NCBI RefSeq assembly: GCF_000696185.1
Contig: NZ_KK853997.1
Location: 3,886,410 to 3,950,409 of the forward strand
Reading direction: 5' to 3'
Length of the DNA: 64,000 nt
Origin: Kitasatospora cheerisanensis KCTC 2395
GTDB lineage: Bacteria; Actinomycetota; Actinomycetes; Streptomycetales; Streptomycetaceae
A program made the position numbers and the translations under genes. The notes beneath the pieces are model-generated. The model saw nothing but the letters and a program-made list of their open reading frames with translations. It had not been told where the DNA came from and searched no databases. Numbering within the stretch: position 1 is the first letter of the stretch; every line of letters begins with the position of its first letter. Positions 8,624 to 17,032 of the stretch are shown piece after piece.

Positions 8624-9528
8624 CGACGGGCCTCCGGTCGGGCGGACGATCGGCCCTTGCCGCCCGGGCGTTCGGCGCAGGCGAGATGGGCGAGGACGAG
8701 TTCTTCCAGGTCGGGCGCGGCGACGCTCCACGGCCCGTCGGCGGGCAGCGGCCGCACGGTGCGCACCAGCGCAGTGGCCCGGCCGTCGCCCTGCTCGGTG
8801 CGGGCGAGCACCACGGCCTCGGACGGCAGCGCGTCGAAGTCGGCGGGGCGGCCCGTCACGCGGACGTGCTGGGCGATCAACGGCTCGACGTCGCCGCACA
8901 GTTGGACCCGGCCCCGGGCGAGCACCACCAGGTGGTCGCAGACCCGGGCGACATCGGGCAGGGCGTGCGAGGAGAGCACGGCCGTCGCGCCGAGTTCGGT
9001 GACGGACTCCATCAGGTGGTCGAGGAACGCGTGCCGGGCGAGCGGGTCCAGCGCGGCGGCCGGCTCGTCGAGGATCAGCAGGTCCGGACGCTTGGCCGCC
9101 GCCACCGTCAGGGCGAGCTGGGCACGCTGCCCGCCCGACAGCCGGCCGGCCTTCTGCCGGGGATCCAACTCGGCACGTTCCAGCCGCCGGTCGGCGAGCG
9201 CCGCGTCCCAGCGCGGGTTGAGCCGGGCACCGAGCCGCAGGTGCTCGGCGACGGTCAGGTCCGGATAGACCGGGGTGTCCTGGGCGACGTACCCGACCCG
9301 GGCCAGCTGCTCCGGCCGGGTACCGGGCTCGGAGCCGTGCACCCGGATCCGCCCCTCGGTGGGCGCGACCAGCCCGCAGGCGAGCTGCATCAAGGTCGAC
9401 TTCCCGGCCCCGTTCGGCCCGACCAGCCCGACCACCCGACCCGCCGGAACGCTCAACTCCACACCGGACAGCGCCCATCGGCGACCGAACCGCTTGCCGA
9501 GACCCACGGCCTCCAGCACCGGCGTCAC
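8620..9528 (-). CDS. ABC transporter ATP-binding protein
   Basis: The GTG start overlaps the TGA of the small upstream gene (GTGA), giving 302 residues. Walker A is GPNGAGKST at about 37-45, the signature is LSGGQRAQLALT, and Walker B is DLLILDEPAAALDP. It is the nucleotide-binding subunit for the overlapping permease gene. The C-terminal 70 residues (after residue 230) form the extra domain often seen in bacitracin/antibiotic-type exporters. Upstream ORF extensions on this strand are not supported by the tight gene overlaps. Confidence 0.9.
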   Translation of the reverse strand: MTPVLEAVGLGKRFGRRWALSGVELSVPAGRVVGLVGPNGAGKSTLMQLACGLVAPTEGRIRVHGSEPGTRPEQLARVGYVAQDTPVYPDLTVAEHLRLGARLNPRWDAALADRRLERAELDPRQKAGRLSGGQRAQLALTVAAAKRPDLLILDEPAAALDPLARHAFLDHLMESVTELGATAVLSSHALPDVARVCDHLVVLARGRVQLCGDVEPLIAQHVRVTGRPADFDALPSEAVVLARTEQGDGRATALVRTVRPLPADGPWSVAAPDLEELVLAHLACAERPGGKGRSSARPEARR

Positions 9529-9713
9529 CACTGCCCGTCCTCCGCGTCCCGCTCCGCCCGCCGGGCCCGCCAACCCCGCACCAACCGGTACGCACCCCAT
9601 CCGAGAGCGACCAACATCCCCAACTGAACCGCCCACCACGCGTACAGCAGCGGACTGCGCTCGGTCCTCTCGGCCACCGCCGCCAGCACGGCACCCTTCA
9701 CATTCACATCCAT
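9525..9713 (-). CDS. Small single-TM membrane protein leading an ABC operon
   Basis: A 62-residue protein with one hydrophobic helix (AWWAVQLGMLVALGWGAYRL, about 25-44) and a highly charged Arg/Glu tail. It is the first gene of a three-gene operon with 4-bp overlaps to the ABC ATPase and then the permease. I do not recognise a family. It could be a small accessory or regulatory subunit of the transporter; this rests on context only. Confidence 0.65.
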   Translation of the reverse strand: MDVNVKGAVLAAVAERTERSPLLYAWWAVQLGMLVALGWGAYRLVRGWRARRAERDAEDGQW

Positions 9714-10244
9714 GCCCCCACGCTCCCGCCCACCCCGCCCCCGTCACAGCGGCCGAAGGTACGGTCCTCACGGTGCGGCGTCGTACTTTCGGCCGGTCAG
9801 CACCGGCGGCCCGGCAACGCAACGCCCGGCGCTACCAGCCGACTTCGCGCCGAAGGTGTCAACACCGATCCGCGCATCGACACCGCCTGAACGGCACGGC
9901 AGCGCGACGGCGCACCTTCGGCCGGCTCGTGGCCTCCGGCGCAACGCCCGGCGCTGCCAGGTCACTTCACGCCACACCGTCCGCCACCGGCTCCGTCCGC
10001 CGCGGCATCACCTTCCCGGCCGGCCCGCCGTCGGCTCGCCGTCGCGCTTCCCAGCATCGGGCCGGACACCGGCACGGCAGCTCGGGCACTCCCTGAGCTC
10101 CCCAAACCGCCGCGCAGCCAGCTCACTTCACGCCACGTCCGCCACAACGTTCCCCGCCTGCGGCAAGCCCCCCGTGGCCGGGGCGGCGTGGCGTCGTACT
10201 TTCGGCCGGTTCGCCGCGGGTGCGGATTCGCCTAGCGTGGCTGC
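9714..10244. repeat. 531-bp divergent intergenic region with degenerate repeats
   Basis: No credible gene is seen here. A 20-bp element GCGTCGTACTTTCGGCCGGT occurs exactly at 9778-9797 and 10191-10210. Related copies are CGGCCGAAGGTACG at 9750-9763 (inverted) and CACCTTCGGCCGG near 9909. A longer unit, the element followed by CAACGCCCGGCGCT, is repeated with a period of about 125 bp (9785 and 9910). ACTTCACGCCAC recurs near 9962 and 10124. The region separates the ABC operon from the two-component system, and the second exact copy lies 35-54 bp upstream of the kinase start, so the elements could be operators. Confidence 0.6.
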
Positions 10245-11372
10245 GTGAGACGGACGTGGGTGGTGGGGAACGCGGTGCTGGGGGCGGGGTTCGCGCTGGC
10301 GCTGCTGGTGATGGCGGCGCAGTACGCGGCGCAGGGCCGGGTGTGGGCGCTGGACGTGGCGACCGGCGCGGTGGTGTGCGCGCTGGCGGTGGGCCGGGCC
10401 CGCAGCCGGGGTGCGGCGGCAGCTCTCGGGCTGGCCGTGGCGGGCGTCGCCGCTCTCGTGGCCCGGGCCGCCGGACTGCCCGGAGAGCCGGGCGCGGCGG
10501 CCGTGTTGGGGCTGCTGGTGCTGGGCGGGTCCGCGGTGCGAGCGCTGCCGTGGCGGCGGGCGGCCGTGATCGCCGGGGCCGGGCTGGCCCTGATGGCGAC
10601 CGGCCTGCTGGCCGGGCCGGCCCCCTCCACCCCGTTCCGGGTCGGCATCGAGGTGTGGGCGCTCGCGCTCGCCGCCGGCCTCGGCCTGCGGCTGCTCGAC
10701 CACCGCCGCCGGTCCGCCGCCGAGGCCGCCCGCCGGGACGAACGGCTCGCGCTGGCACGGGAGTTGCACGACCTGGTGGCCCACCACATCACCGGCGTGG
10801 TGGTGCAGGCGCAGGCCGCCCGGATCGTCGCCCGCAAGCGCCCCGAGCAGCTCGACGACACCCTCGCCGGGATCGAGACGGCGGGCGCGGACGCGCTCTC
10901 CGCGATGCGCCGCGTGGTGGGCCTGCTGCGCGCCGCCGACGACACCCCCGGCACCGCGCCCGCCACCCCCGGGACGGCCGAACTCACCCAGCTGGTACGA
11001 CGGTTCGACGGCCACGGGCCGACCGTCCGGCTGCACCTGCCGGACCGGGACGCCGCGCCCTGGCCGCCCGAGATCGCCACCACCGTGCACCGGATCGTCC
11101 AGGAGTCGCTGACCAACATCGCCCGGCATGCCGCGCACGCCCGCACCGCCGAAGTCGCCGTCGCGCACCCGCCCGGCACCCTCACCGTCACCGTCACCGA
11201 TGACGCCCCACCGCCCGGCCACGCCCGCCACCTGCGCCCCGTCGGCTTCGGCCTGCTCGGCATGCGCGAACGCGTCGAAGCCCTCGGCGGCACCTTCTCC
11301 GCCGGCCCCGGCCCCGCCGGCGGCTGGACCGTCCACGCCGAACTGCCCGTCCCCGAAAGCGTCTCCCGATGA
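10245..11372 (+). CDS. Sensor histidine kinase, HisKA_3 (DesK/NarX-like)
   Basis: A 375-residue kinase with four or five N-terminal TM helices (residues 1-150) and no large sensor domain. The dimerisation/phosphoacceptor segment is RELHDLVAHH (His near 175). The HATPase has N-box QESLTNIARHA and G-box GFGLLGMRERV. It phosphorylates the NarL-type regulator encoded next, whose ATG overlaps this stop. Such kinases often sense membrane or drug stress and control adjacent ABC exporters. Here a divergent ABC operon shares the intergenic region (inference). Confidence 0.92.
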   Translation: MRRTWVVGNAVLGAGFALALLVMAAQYAAQGRVWALDVATGAVVCALAVGRARSRGAAAALGLAVAGVAALVARAAGLPGEPGAAAVLGLLVLGGSAVRALPWRRAAVIAGAGLALMATGLLAGPAPSTPFRVGIEVWALALAAGLGLRLLDHRRRSAAEAARRDERLALARELHDLVAHHITGVVVQAQAARIVARKRPEQLDDTLAGIETAGADALSAMRRVVGLLRAADDTPGTAPATPGTAELTQLVRRFDGHGPTVRLHLPDRDAAPWPPEIATTVHRIVQESLTNIARHAAHARTAEVAVAHPPGTLTVTVTDDAPPPGHARHLRPVGFGLLGMRERVEALGGTFSAGPGPAGGWTVHAELPVPESVSR

Positions 11373-12028
11373 CCATCCGTGTCCTGCTGGCCGACGACCA
11401 GGCGATGATCCGCGGCGGACTGCGACTGATCCTGGAGGACCAGGACGACATCACCGTGGTCGGCGAGGCCGCCGACGGACCCGCGGCCGTCGAACTCGCC
11501 CGCCGGCTCCGGCCGGACGTCTGCCTGGTCGACATCCGAATGCCCGGCCTGGACGGCATCGACGTCACCCGCGCGCTCGCCGGGCCCGGCGAGCCCGACC
11601 CGCTGCGGGTGGTCGTGGTGACCACCTTCGACCTCGACGAGTACGTCCACGGCGCGCTGCGGGCCGGCGCGGTCGGCTTCGTCCTCAAGGGGGCCGCGCC
11701 CGCCCTGCTGATCGAGGCCGTCCGGGCCGCGCACGCCGGCGACGCGCTGATCTCCCCGTCCCTGACCCTCCGGCTGCTGCGCGGCCTCACCCCCGTCGCA
11801 CCCGCCCGCACCCCGTCCGAACGCCCGCTCTCCGCCCACGAGTCCGAGGTCGTCCGCGCCATCGCCCGCGGCCGCACCAACCAGGAGATCGCCGCCGACC
11901 TCTTCATCACCCTCAGCACCGTGAAGAGCCACCTGACCGCCGTCCAGCAGAAGCTCGGCGCCCGCAACCGCGTGGAGATCGCCGCCTGGGCCTGGGAGAA
12001 CCACCTGATGACCCGCCCCCCGACCTGA
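11369..12028 (+). CDS. Response regulator, NarL/FixJ (LuxR-type HTH)
   Basis: 219 residues: a receiver domain (1-120) with acid pair DD at 9-10, phosphoacceptor Asp55 (CLVDIRMPG), T at TTFD and Lys at LKGAAP, then a GerE/LuxR HTH (LSAHESEVVRAIARGRTNQE, then STVKSHLTAVQQKL). It is coupled to the kinase by an ATGA overlap. Likely target genes are the divergent ABC operon and its own operon, given the shared repeated elements upstream (inference). Confidence 0.93.
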   Translation: MTIRVLLADDQAMIRGGLRLILEDQDDITVVGEAADGPAAVELARRLRPDVCLVDIRMPGLDGIDVTRALAGPGEPDPLRVVVVTTFDLDEYVHGALRAGAVGFVLKGAAPALLIEAVRAAHAGDALISPSLTLRLLRGLTPVAPARTPSERPLSAHESEVVRAIARGRTNQEIAADLFITLSTVKSHLTAVQQKLGARNRVEIAAWAWENHLMTRPPT

Positions 12029-12282
12029 GCTCGACCGGTACGCGAACCGCACCCCGCTCCGGTACCGTCGCCGTCCCGTCGATCCACGCCTTCGGCGCGA
12101 CCGACGCGGCGAGCGGTTCGAACTCCGTCTCGACGAGCGCCCGCTGCAGGCCCGCTCCCGCACCATCGCCCTGATCAGCCGCCAGAACCGTCTCCGGGCC
12201 TACCGGTTCGGCATGAAGTGGACCGCCGGGCAGAAGTAGCGGAGCGCCGTGCGGAACCGAACGACGGTGCCGGGGGCTCCTG

Positions 12283-12786
12283 TTGAGGAAGGTGCGGCAC
12301 CTCGTGCCCGCCCCGACTCCGTTGTTCCCCGTCGATCCGGAGGCCGCGCCCGTGCTGTTCCTCACCCTGGTCCTGGTCGTGCCGACCGTGCTGGCGATCG
12401 TCGTCGCGATGCTGTTCCAGGCCGTCCGGGCGGCGCTCCGGCGGGCCTGGCTGCGTGCGCTCGGGATGGTGAGCTGCGGCGCCACCGCCGTGGTGCTGGG
12501 CCTGGCGGCGCTGGCCCTGATGGGGGCCGTCTCGGCGGCGGAGCAGGGCGGCTCCGGCTCCTCGCCGTTGATTCCCTGCCGGATCCCGGGGCAGCCGGTC
12601 GAGCGGGTGGTCGACTACCGGATCAACCTGCTCCCGCTCGGATTCTCCTGCGTCCTGGCCGACGGCTCCTCGTACGGCACCGACGAAGTCCCCTGGTACC
12701 TCACCCCGTTGGCGGGCGGGCTCGCCCTGCTGGCCGCCGGCGCCCTGTACGCCGGGCGGAACTCGCCTCGCACCGCCGAAGGTTGA
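12283..12786 (+). CDS. Small integral membrane protein of unknown function
   Basis: About 160 residues with three hydrophobic helices (roughly 25-48, 58-82 and 140-158). The loop between the second and third contains two cysteines (IPCRIPG and FSCVLADG) and lies outside or inside depending on topology. No family is recognised. The exact start is uncertain: TTG at 12283, GTG at 12292 or GTG at 12304. GAGGAAGG best positions the last. It is convergent with GAPDH and shares a terminator with it. Confidence 0.6.
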   Translation: MRKVRHLVPAPTPLFPVDPEAAPVLFLTLVLVVPTVLAIVVAMLFQAVRAALRRAWLRALGMVSCGATAVVLGLAALALMGAVSAAEQGGSGSSPLIPCRIPGQPVERVVDYRINLLPLGFSCVLADGSSYGTDEVPWYLTPLAGGLALLAAGALYAGRNSPRTAEG

Positions 12787-12806
12787 GCACCGCACCCGGC
12801 GAAACA

Positions 12807-12845
12807 CGCCGGGGCCCGCACCGTCGGACGGTGCGGGCCCCGGCG
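12807..12845. terminator. Bidirectional hairpin terminator
   Basis: A GC-rich inverted repeat (CGCCGGGGCCCGCACC paired with its complement, 7-base apical GTCGGAC). It lies between the convergent membrane-protein and GAPDH genes, 21 bp after the former's stop. Confidence 0.8.
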
Positions 12846-12852
12846 GGTGGCG

Positions 12853-13851
12853 TCAGCTCGCGGCGAGCAACTCCAGGGTGTCGATGACCCGGTTGGAGAA
12901 GCCCCACTCGTTGTCGTACCAGGCGACCACCTTGATGTGGCGGCCGTCGACCCGGGTCAGCTCCGAGTCGAAGATCGAGGAGGCCGGGTTGCCGGTGATG
13001 TCCGAGGAGACCAGCGGGTCCTCGGAGTACTCCAGCACGCCCGCCAGCTTGCCGGCGGCAGCCTCGCGGTAGGCGGCCAGCACCTCCTCGCGGGTGACGT
13101 CCCGGGAGACCGTGGTGTTCAGCTCGACGATCGAGCCGACCGGGACGGGCACCCGGATCGAGTCGCCGGCCAGCTTGCCGTCCAGCTGCGGCAGCACCAG
13201 GCCGATCGCCTTCGCGGCGCCCGTGGTGGTCGGCACGATGTTGACGGCGGCGGCGCGGGCCCGGCGCGGGTCGCGGTGCGGGCCGTCCTGGAGGTTCTGC
13301 TCCTGGGTGTAGGCGTGCACGGTGGTCATGAACCCGTGCTCGATGCCGGCCAGGTCGTCCAGCACGGCGGCCAGCGGGGCCAGCGCGTTGGTGGTGCAGG
13401 ACGCGTTGGAGACGATGGTGTGCGCGGCCGGGTCGTACGCCTCGGTGTTGACGCCGTAGGCGAGGGTGACGTCGGCGCCGTCGGACGGCGCGGACACCAG
13501 GACCTTCTTCGCACCGGCCGCGAGGTGGGCGCGGGCCGCCTCCGCGGAGGTGAACCGGCCGGTGGCCTCCAGCACGATGTCGACGCCGAGTTCGGCCCAC
13601 GGCAGGTCGGCCGGGTTGCGCTCGGCGAGGACCTTGATCCGGCGGCCGTCGACCACCAGCGTGTCGCCCTCGACGGTCACCGGGCGGCCGAGCCGGCCCG
13701 AGGTGGTGTCGTACGCCAGCAGCCGGCCCAGCGCGGTGGGCTCGGTCAGGTCGTTGACGGCGACGACCTCCAGCTTGCTGTCGCGTTCCAGCAGGGCGCG
13801 CAGCACGTTGCGTCCGATGCGGCCGAATCCGTTGACGGCGATGCGGGTCAT
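12853..13851 (-). CDS. gap: Glyceraldehyde-3-phosphate dehydrogenase
   Basis: 332 residues, the normal length. NAD-binding GFGRIGRN is at the N-terminus, the catalytic Cys is in SNASCTTNAL (about 152), HAYTQEQNLQD follows, and WYDNEWG is near the C-terminus. It oxidises glyceraldehyde-3-phosphate to 1,3-bisphosphoglycerate with NAD+ and phosphate. The gene stands alone, without pgk/tpi, so it may be a secondary GAPDH. Its upstream region holds four GGAAAGCGCTT boxes resembling LacI/CcpA-family operators, implying carbon-source control (inference). Confidence 0.95.
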   Translation of the reverse strand: MTRIAVNGFGRIGRNVLRALLERDSKLEVVAVNDLTEPTALGRLLAYDTTSGRLGRPVTVEGDTLVVDGRRIKVLAERNPADLPWAELGVDIVLEATGRFTSAEAARAHLAAGAKKVLVSAPSDGADVTLAYGVNTEAYDPAAHTIVSNASCTTNALAPLAAVLDDLAGIEHGFMTTVHAYTQEQNLQDGPHRDPRRARAAAVNIVPTTTGAAKAIGLVLPQLDGKLAGDSIRVPVPVGSIVELNTTVSRDVTREEVLAAYREAAAGKLAGVLEYSEDPLVSSDITGNPASSIFDSELTRVDGRHIKVVAWYDNEWGFSNRVIDTLELLAAS

Positions 13852-13966
13852 GGGTGGTGCCCTTCTGTGCGGGGTGGACTCCTCCACTTTCGCTCGCAGG
13901 CGGGGCCGGTAGCAGTGGCGTCCGTGCCATGGTTCGCAAGGATCGTGCCAACCCCGGCGACCAGCC

Positions 13967-14074
13967 GGAAAGCGCTTACCAGGCGCTCCGAGGAGCGCCT
14001 GCGCGCCATCCCGGAAAGCGCTTGCCCGACACCCCTGGAAAGCGCTTACCCGCCGCGCCCGGAAAGCGCTTTCA
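13967..14074. promoter_or_regulatory. Four-copy LacI/cre-like operator array upstream of GAPDH
   Basis: GGAAAGCGCTTACC occurs at 13967-13980 and 14037-14050, GGAAAGCGCTTGCC at 14013-14026, and GGAAAGCGCTTTCA at 14061-14074. The last three are spaced exactly 24 bp apart. Each has the AAAGCGCTT core with a central CG typical of LacI-family (CcpA cre-like) operators. Between sites one and two lies a separate perfect palindrome, AGGCGCTC-4-GAGCGCCT (13981-14000). The last site overlaps the stop codon of the upstream gene. Confidence 0.7.
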
Positions 14075-15028
14075 CTCCCCCTTGGCGAAGGTCCGCCGGT
14101 AGTCGCTGGGCGTCGTCCCGAGGATCTGCTGGAAGTGCGTGCGCAGGTTCGCGCCGGTGCCGAGGCCGGTCTCGGCGGCGATCCGCTCGACGCTCCGCTC
14201 GGAGCGTTCCAGCAGTTCACGGGCCAGGTCGACGCGGGCCCGCAGCACCCACTGCATCGGCGTGTAGCCGGTGTCCTCGACGAACCGCCGGGAGAAGGTC
14301 CGCGGCGAGACCGCCGCATGCCGGGCCAGCGCCCGGACCGTCAGCGGCTCGTCCAGCCGGTGCAGCGCCCACTCCCGGGTCGCGGCGAACCGCTCGCCGA
14401 TCGGCTCCGGCACGCTGCGCGGCACGTACTGCGCCTGGCCGCCGCTCCGGTACGGCGCGGCCACCAGCCGCCGCGCGGTGTGGTTGGACGCCGCCACCCC
14501 GAGGTCGCGGCGCAGCACGTGCAGGCACAGGTCGATGCCGGACGCCGCGCCGGCGGAGGTGAGCACGCTGCCCTCGTCGACGAACAGCACGTTCTCGTCC
14601 ACCCGCACCCGCGGGTACTTGGCGGCCAGTGCCCGCGTGTAGTGCCAGTGCGTGGTGGCCCGGCGGCCGTCCAGCAGTCCGGTGGCGGCCAGCGCGAACG
14701 CCCCGGTGGAGATCGCCGCCAGCCGCGCCCCGCGCGCGTGCGCCGCGCGCAGCGCCTCCACCACGGCGGCCGGCGGGTCCTCCCGGTCGGGGTGCCGGTA
14801 GCCGGGCACGAACACCGACTCCGCCCACTCCAACGCCTCCAGCCCGTGCGCCACGTGGTACGACAGCCCGTCCCCGCCGGCGACCAGTCCGGGTGCGGCC
14901 CCGCACACCCGGACCTCGTACGGCATGCTCGCGCGGGTCGAGAACACCTGCGCCGGGATCCCGACGTCGAGCGGCTTGGCGCCGTCCAGGACCAGCACGG
15001 CCACCCGGCGCAGACGAGGAACAGACAT
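14072..15028 (-). CDS. GlxA-family transcriptional regulator (DJ-1/PfpI + AraC HTH)
   Basis: 318 residues. The N-terminal half is a DJ-1/PfpI-like domain (VAVLVLDGAKPLDVGIPAQV; nucleophile-elbow segment AAISTGAFALAATGLLDGR, where the catalytic Cys is replaced). The C-terminal half is an AraC double HTH (LTVRALARHAAVSPRTFSRR, then AAETGLGTGANLRTHFQQIL). Members act as regulators rather than amidases. Target unknown. The gene lies upstream of GAPDH on the same strand but is separated from it by an operator array. Confidence 0.92.
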   Translation of the reverse strand: MSVPRLRRVAVLVLDGAKPLDVGIPAQVFSTRASMPYEVRVCGAAPGLVAGGDGLSYHVAHGLEALEWAESVFVPGYRHPDREDPPAAVVEALRAAHARGARLAAISTGAFALAATGLLDGRRATTHWHYTRALAAKYPRVRVDENVLFVDEGSVLTSAGAASGIDLCLHVLRRDLGVAASNHTARRLVAAPYRSGGQAQYVPRSVPEPIGERFAATREWALHRLDEPLTVRALARHAAVSPRTFSRRFVEDTGYTPMQWVLRARVDLARELLERSERSVERIAAETGLGTGANLRTHFQQILGTTPSDYRRTFAKGE

Positions 15029-15173
15029 CCCCTCAGCCTAGGTGCCCCGTGCCGGACGCCCCCCGATCAGGAGCCACCGCACGCCGCCGGCCACCGGACG
15101 CAGGAACCAGAGTGCAGAACCCGGAAAGCAGGAGGCAGGAAGCGGGTCACCGGCACCCCGACCTGACGGATGC

Positions 15174-15845
15174 TCAGTCCGCGACGCCGAGGATCCGCCC
15201 CACCGTCTCCGGCTCCTTCAGGCTGCGCAGCATGCAGTGCGCGACATCGGCGCGGGAGACGGTGCCGCCGCCGCGCAGGTTCTGCCCGTAGGCGGTCCGG
15301 TAGTCGCGGGTGAGCGGCTTGTCGGTGAGACGGGGCGGGCGGACCACCGTCCAGTCCAGGCCGCTGCCCAGCACCACGTCCTCCATCCGGGCCAGGTCGG
15401 CGTAGTGCGCGCGCAGCACCCGCTTCACCACGGGGGTCAGCACGTACCGCATCACCGGCCCCTCGCCGGGGTCGTGGCGCGGCGGGTGCGGCCGGGCCGG
15501 GGACGGCACGGTGCCGATCGGTGCGGCGCTGACCACGACCAGCCGCCGCACGCCCGCCTGCCGCATCGCGTCGACGACGGCCCGGGTGCCGTGCTCGGCC
15601 ACCCCGATCCCGGCCTTGCCGACGGCGCCGAGCCCGGACAGCACCGCGTCGGCGCCCTCCACCGCGTCCCGCAGCTCCGCGGGCCCGGCGCTCGCCAGGT
15701 CCGCCCGGACCACCCGGGCCCAGTGCTGCTCGCTCAGCTTGGCGGGGTTGCGCACCACCGCCGTGACCTCGTGCCCGGCCTCCAGCGCCTGCTCCAGCAG
15801 GTGCCGGCCGATGCCGCCGGTGGCGGCCAGTACGGTCAGTTTCAT
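15174..15845 (-). CDS. NAD(P)H-binding SDR-family protein (atypical SDR)
   Basis: 223 residues beginning with the nucleotide-binding motif TVLAATGGIGRHLLEQAL. It matches the NAD(P)H-binding atypical SDR family (NmrA/BVR-B-like), with VVSAAPIG and WTVVRPPRLTD further on. It is a probable NAD(P)H-dependent oxidoreductase or epimerase. It lies 46 bp downstream of an ECF41 sigma gene on the same strand; ECF41 sigma factors are commonly linked to carboxymuconolactone decarboxylase, oxidoreductase or epimerase (COE) genes, so it is a likely ECF41 target. Confidence 0.88.
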   Translation of the reverse strand: MKLTVLAATGGIGRHLLEQALEAGHEVTAVVRNPAKLSEQHWARVVRADLASAGPAELRDAVEGADAVLSGLGAVGKAGIGVAEHGTRAVVDAMRQAGVRRLVVVSAAPIGTVPSPARPHPPRHDPGEGPVMRYVLTPVVKRVLRAHYADLARMEDVVLGSGLDWTVVRPPRLTDKPLTRDYRTAYGQNLRGGGTVSRADVAHCMLRSLKEPETVGRILGVAD

Positions 15846-15891
15846 CGCTCTCCCCTGATCTCGATTCCGTGCACGGCAATGGGAGTTGACC

Positions 15892-16806
15892 TCACGCCAC
15901 GGCTCCGGCCCGGGCGAGCTTGTCCGGGTTGGTGACGAAGTAGATGGCGGTGACCTGCTCGCCGTCCGGCGCCAGGTCGAGGACCAGCACGGCGAACGGC
16001 GCGCCGCCGACGAGCAGGACGGCCGACGGGTCGCCGTTGGCGGTGGCCCACCGCACCCGCAGGTCGTGCGGGGCGCGGGCGGCGTTGCCGACCAGCAGCC
16101 GGGCGACCTTGTCGCGCCCGTGCACGGTGCGGGAGCCCGCCGCGGCGGCCTTGCCGCCGCCGTCCGCCCACAGGGTGACCTCGGGGGCGAGCAGGTGCAG
16201 CAGCGCGTCGAGGTCGCCGCCGCCGACGGCGGTGGTGAAGCGCTCGGTGACCTGGCGGCGCACGGCCGGGTCGGCGCGGAAGCGCGGGCGGCGGGCCTGG
16301 ACGTGTTCGCGGGCGCGGTGGGCGAGTTGGCGGACGGCGGCGGGGCTGCGGCCGAGGATCCCGGCGGTCTCCGGGTGGCTGTAGCCGAACACCTCGTGCA
16401 GCACGAACACGGCCCGCTCCAGCGGGGTGAGGGTCTCCAGCACCACCAGCAGGGCGATCGACACCGCCTCGGCCCGTTCGCCGGTCTCCTCCAACTCGGC
16501 GGCGGCGACCAGTGGTTCGGGCAGCCAGGGTCCGAAGTAGCTCTCCCGCCGCCGGCTGATCTCCGCGCGCCGGGCGAGCGCGGTGTTGACGGCGGTGCGC
16601 ACCAGGTAGGCCCGCGGGTGGACGACCGGCCCGGCGTCGGTGGAGCGGTACCGGCCGGACCAGGCCAACCAGGTCTCCTGCAGCACGTCCTCGGTGTCGG
16701 CGACGGTGCCCAGCAGGTTGTAGACCATCGAGAACAGCAGCTCCCGGTGGCGGGTGAACACCTCCGTCGCCTTGTCCGGTGGTGCGGGGGGCGGGTGGTC
16801 GGTCAT
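15892..16806 (-). CDS. ECF41-group sigma factor (SigJ-like) with SnoaL-like C-terminal domain
   Basis: 304 residues. Sigma region 2 is at about 15-85 (HRELLFSMVYNLLGTVADTE), and region 4 at about 120-175 (LTPLERAVFVLHEVFGYSHP, then RSPAAVRQLAHRAREHV). A SnoaL-like C-terminal extension contains WADGGGK and ends with NPDKL. Both motifs are hallmarks of ECF41, in which the extension regulates the sigma factor in place of a separate anti-sigma. The downstream SDR gene is its expected partner. ATG start. Confidence 0.93.
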   Translation of the reverse strand: MTDHPPPAPPDKATEVFTRHRELLFSMVYNLLGTVADTEDVLQETWLAWSGRYRSTDAGPVVHPRAYLVRTAVNTALARRAEISRRRESYFGPWLPEPLVAAAELEETGERAEAVSIALLVVLETLTPLERAVFVLHEVFGYSHPETAGILGRSPAAVRQLAHRAREHVQARRPRFRADPAVRRQVTERFTTAVGGGDLDALLHLLAPEVTLWADGGGKAAAAGSRTVHGRDKVARLLVGNAARAPHDLRVRWATANGDPSAVLLVGGAPFAVLVLDLAPDGEQVTAIYFVTNPDKLARAGAVA

Positions 16807-16960
16807 CGCGTTCTCCTCTCACGGCTGCATCCCGAGAGTGGCAGCGCGCACCGGGTGTGACACGGTCGCCGGAAATTCTCCGCGAACGCCGCGGGCCCGC
16901 CCGCCCGCACGACCGCCCGCCCGCACGAACGACCGCGCGAACGCCGAGGGCCCGACAGCA

Positions 16961-17009
16961 CCGAGGGGCCCGCACGACCGACCGTCCGTCGGTCGTGCGG
17001 GCCCCTCGG
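16961..17009 (-). terminator. Strong hairpin terminator of DinB gene
   Basis: A perfect 22-bp stem (16961-16982 with 16988-17009) and a 5-base loop, 23 bp beyond the DinB stop on the minus strand and about 150 bp before the ECF41 start. Confidence 0.85.
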
Positions 17010-17032
17010 CGCCCCTCGGCGCTTGTCGGGCG

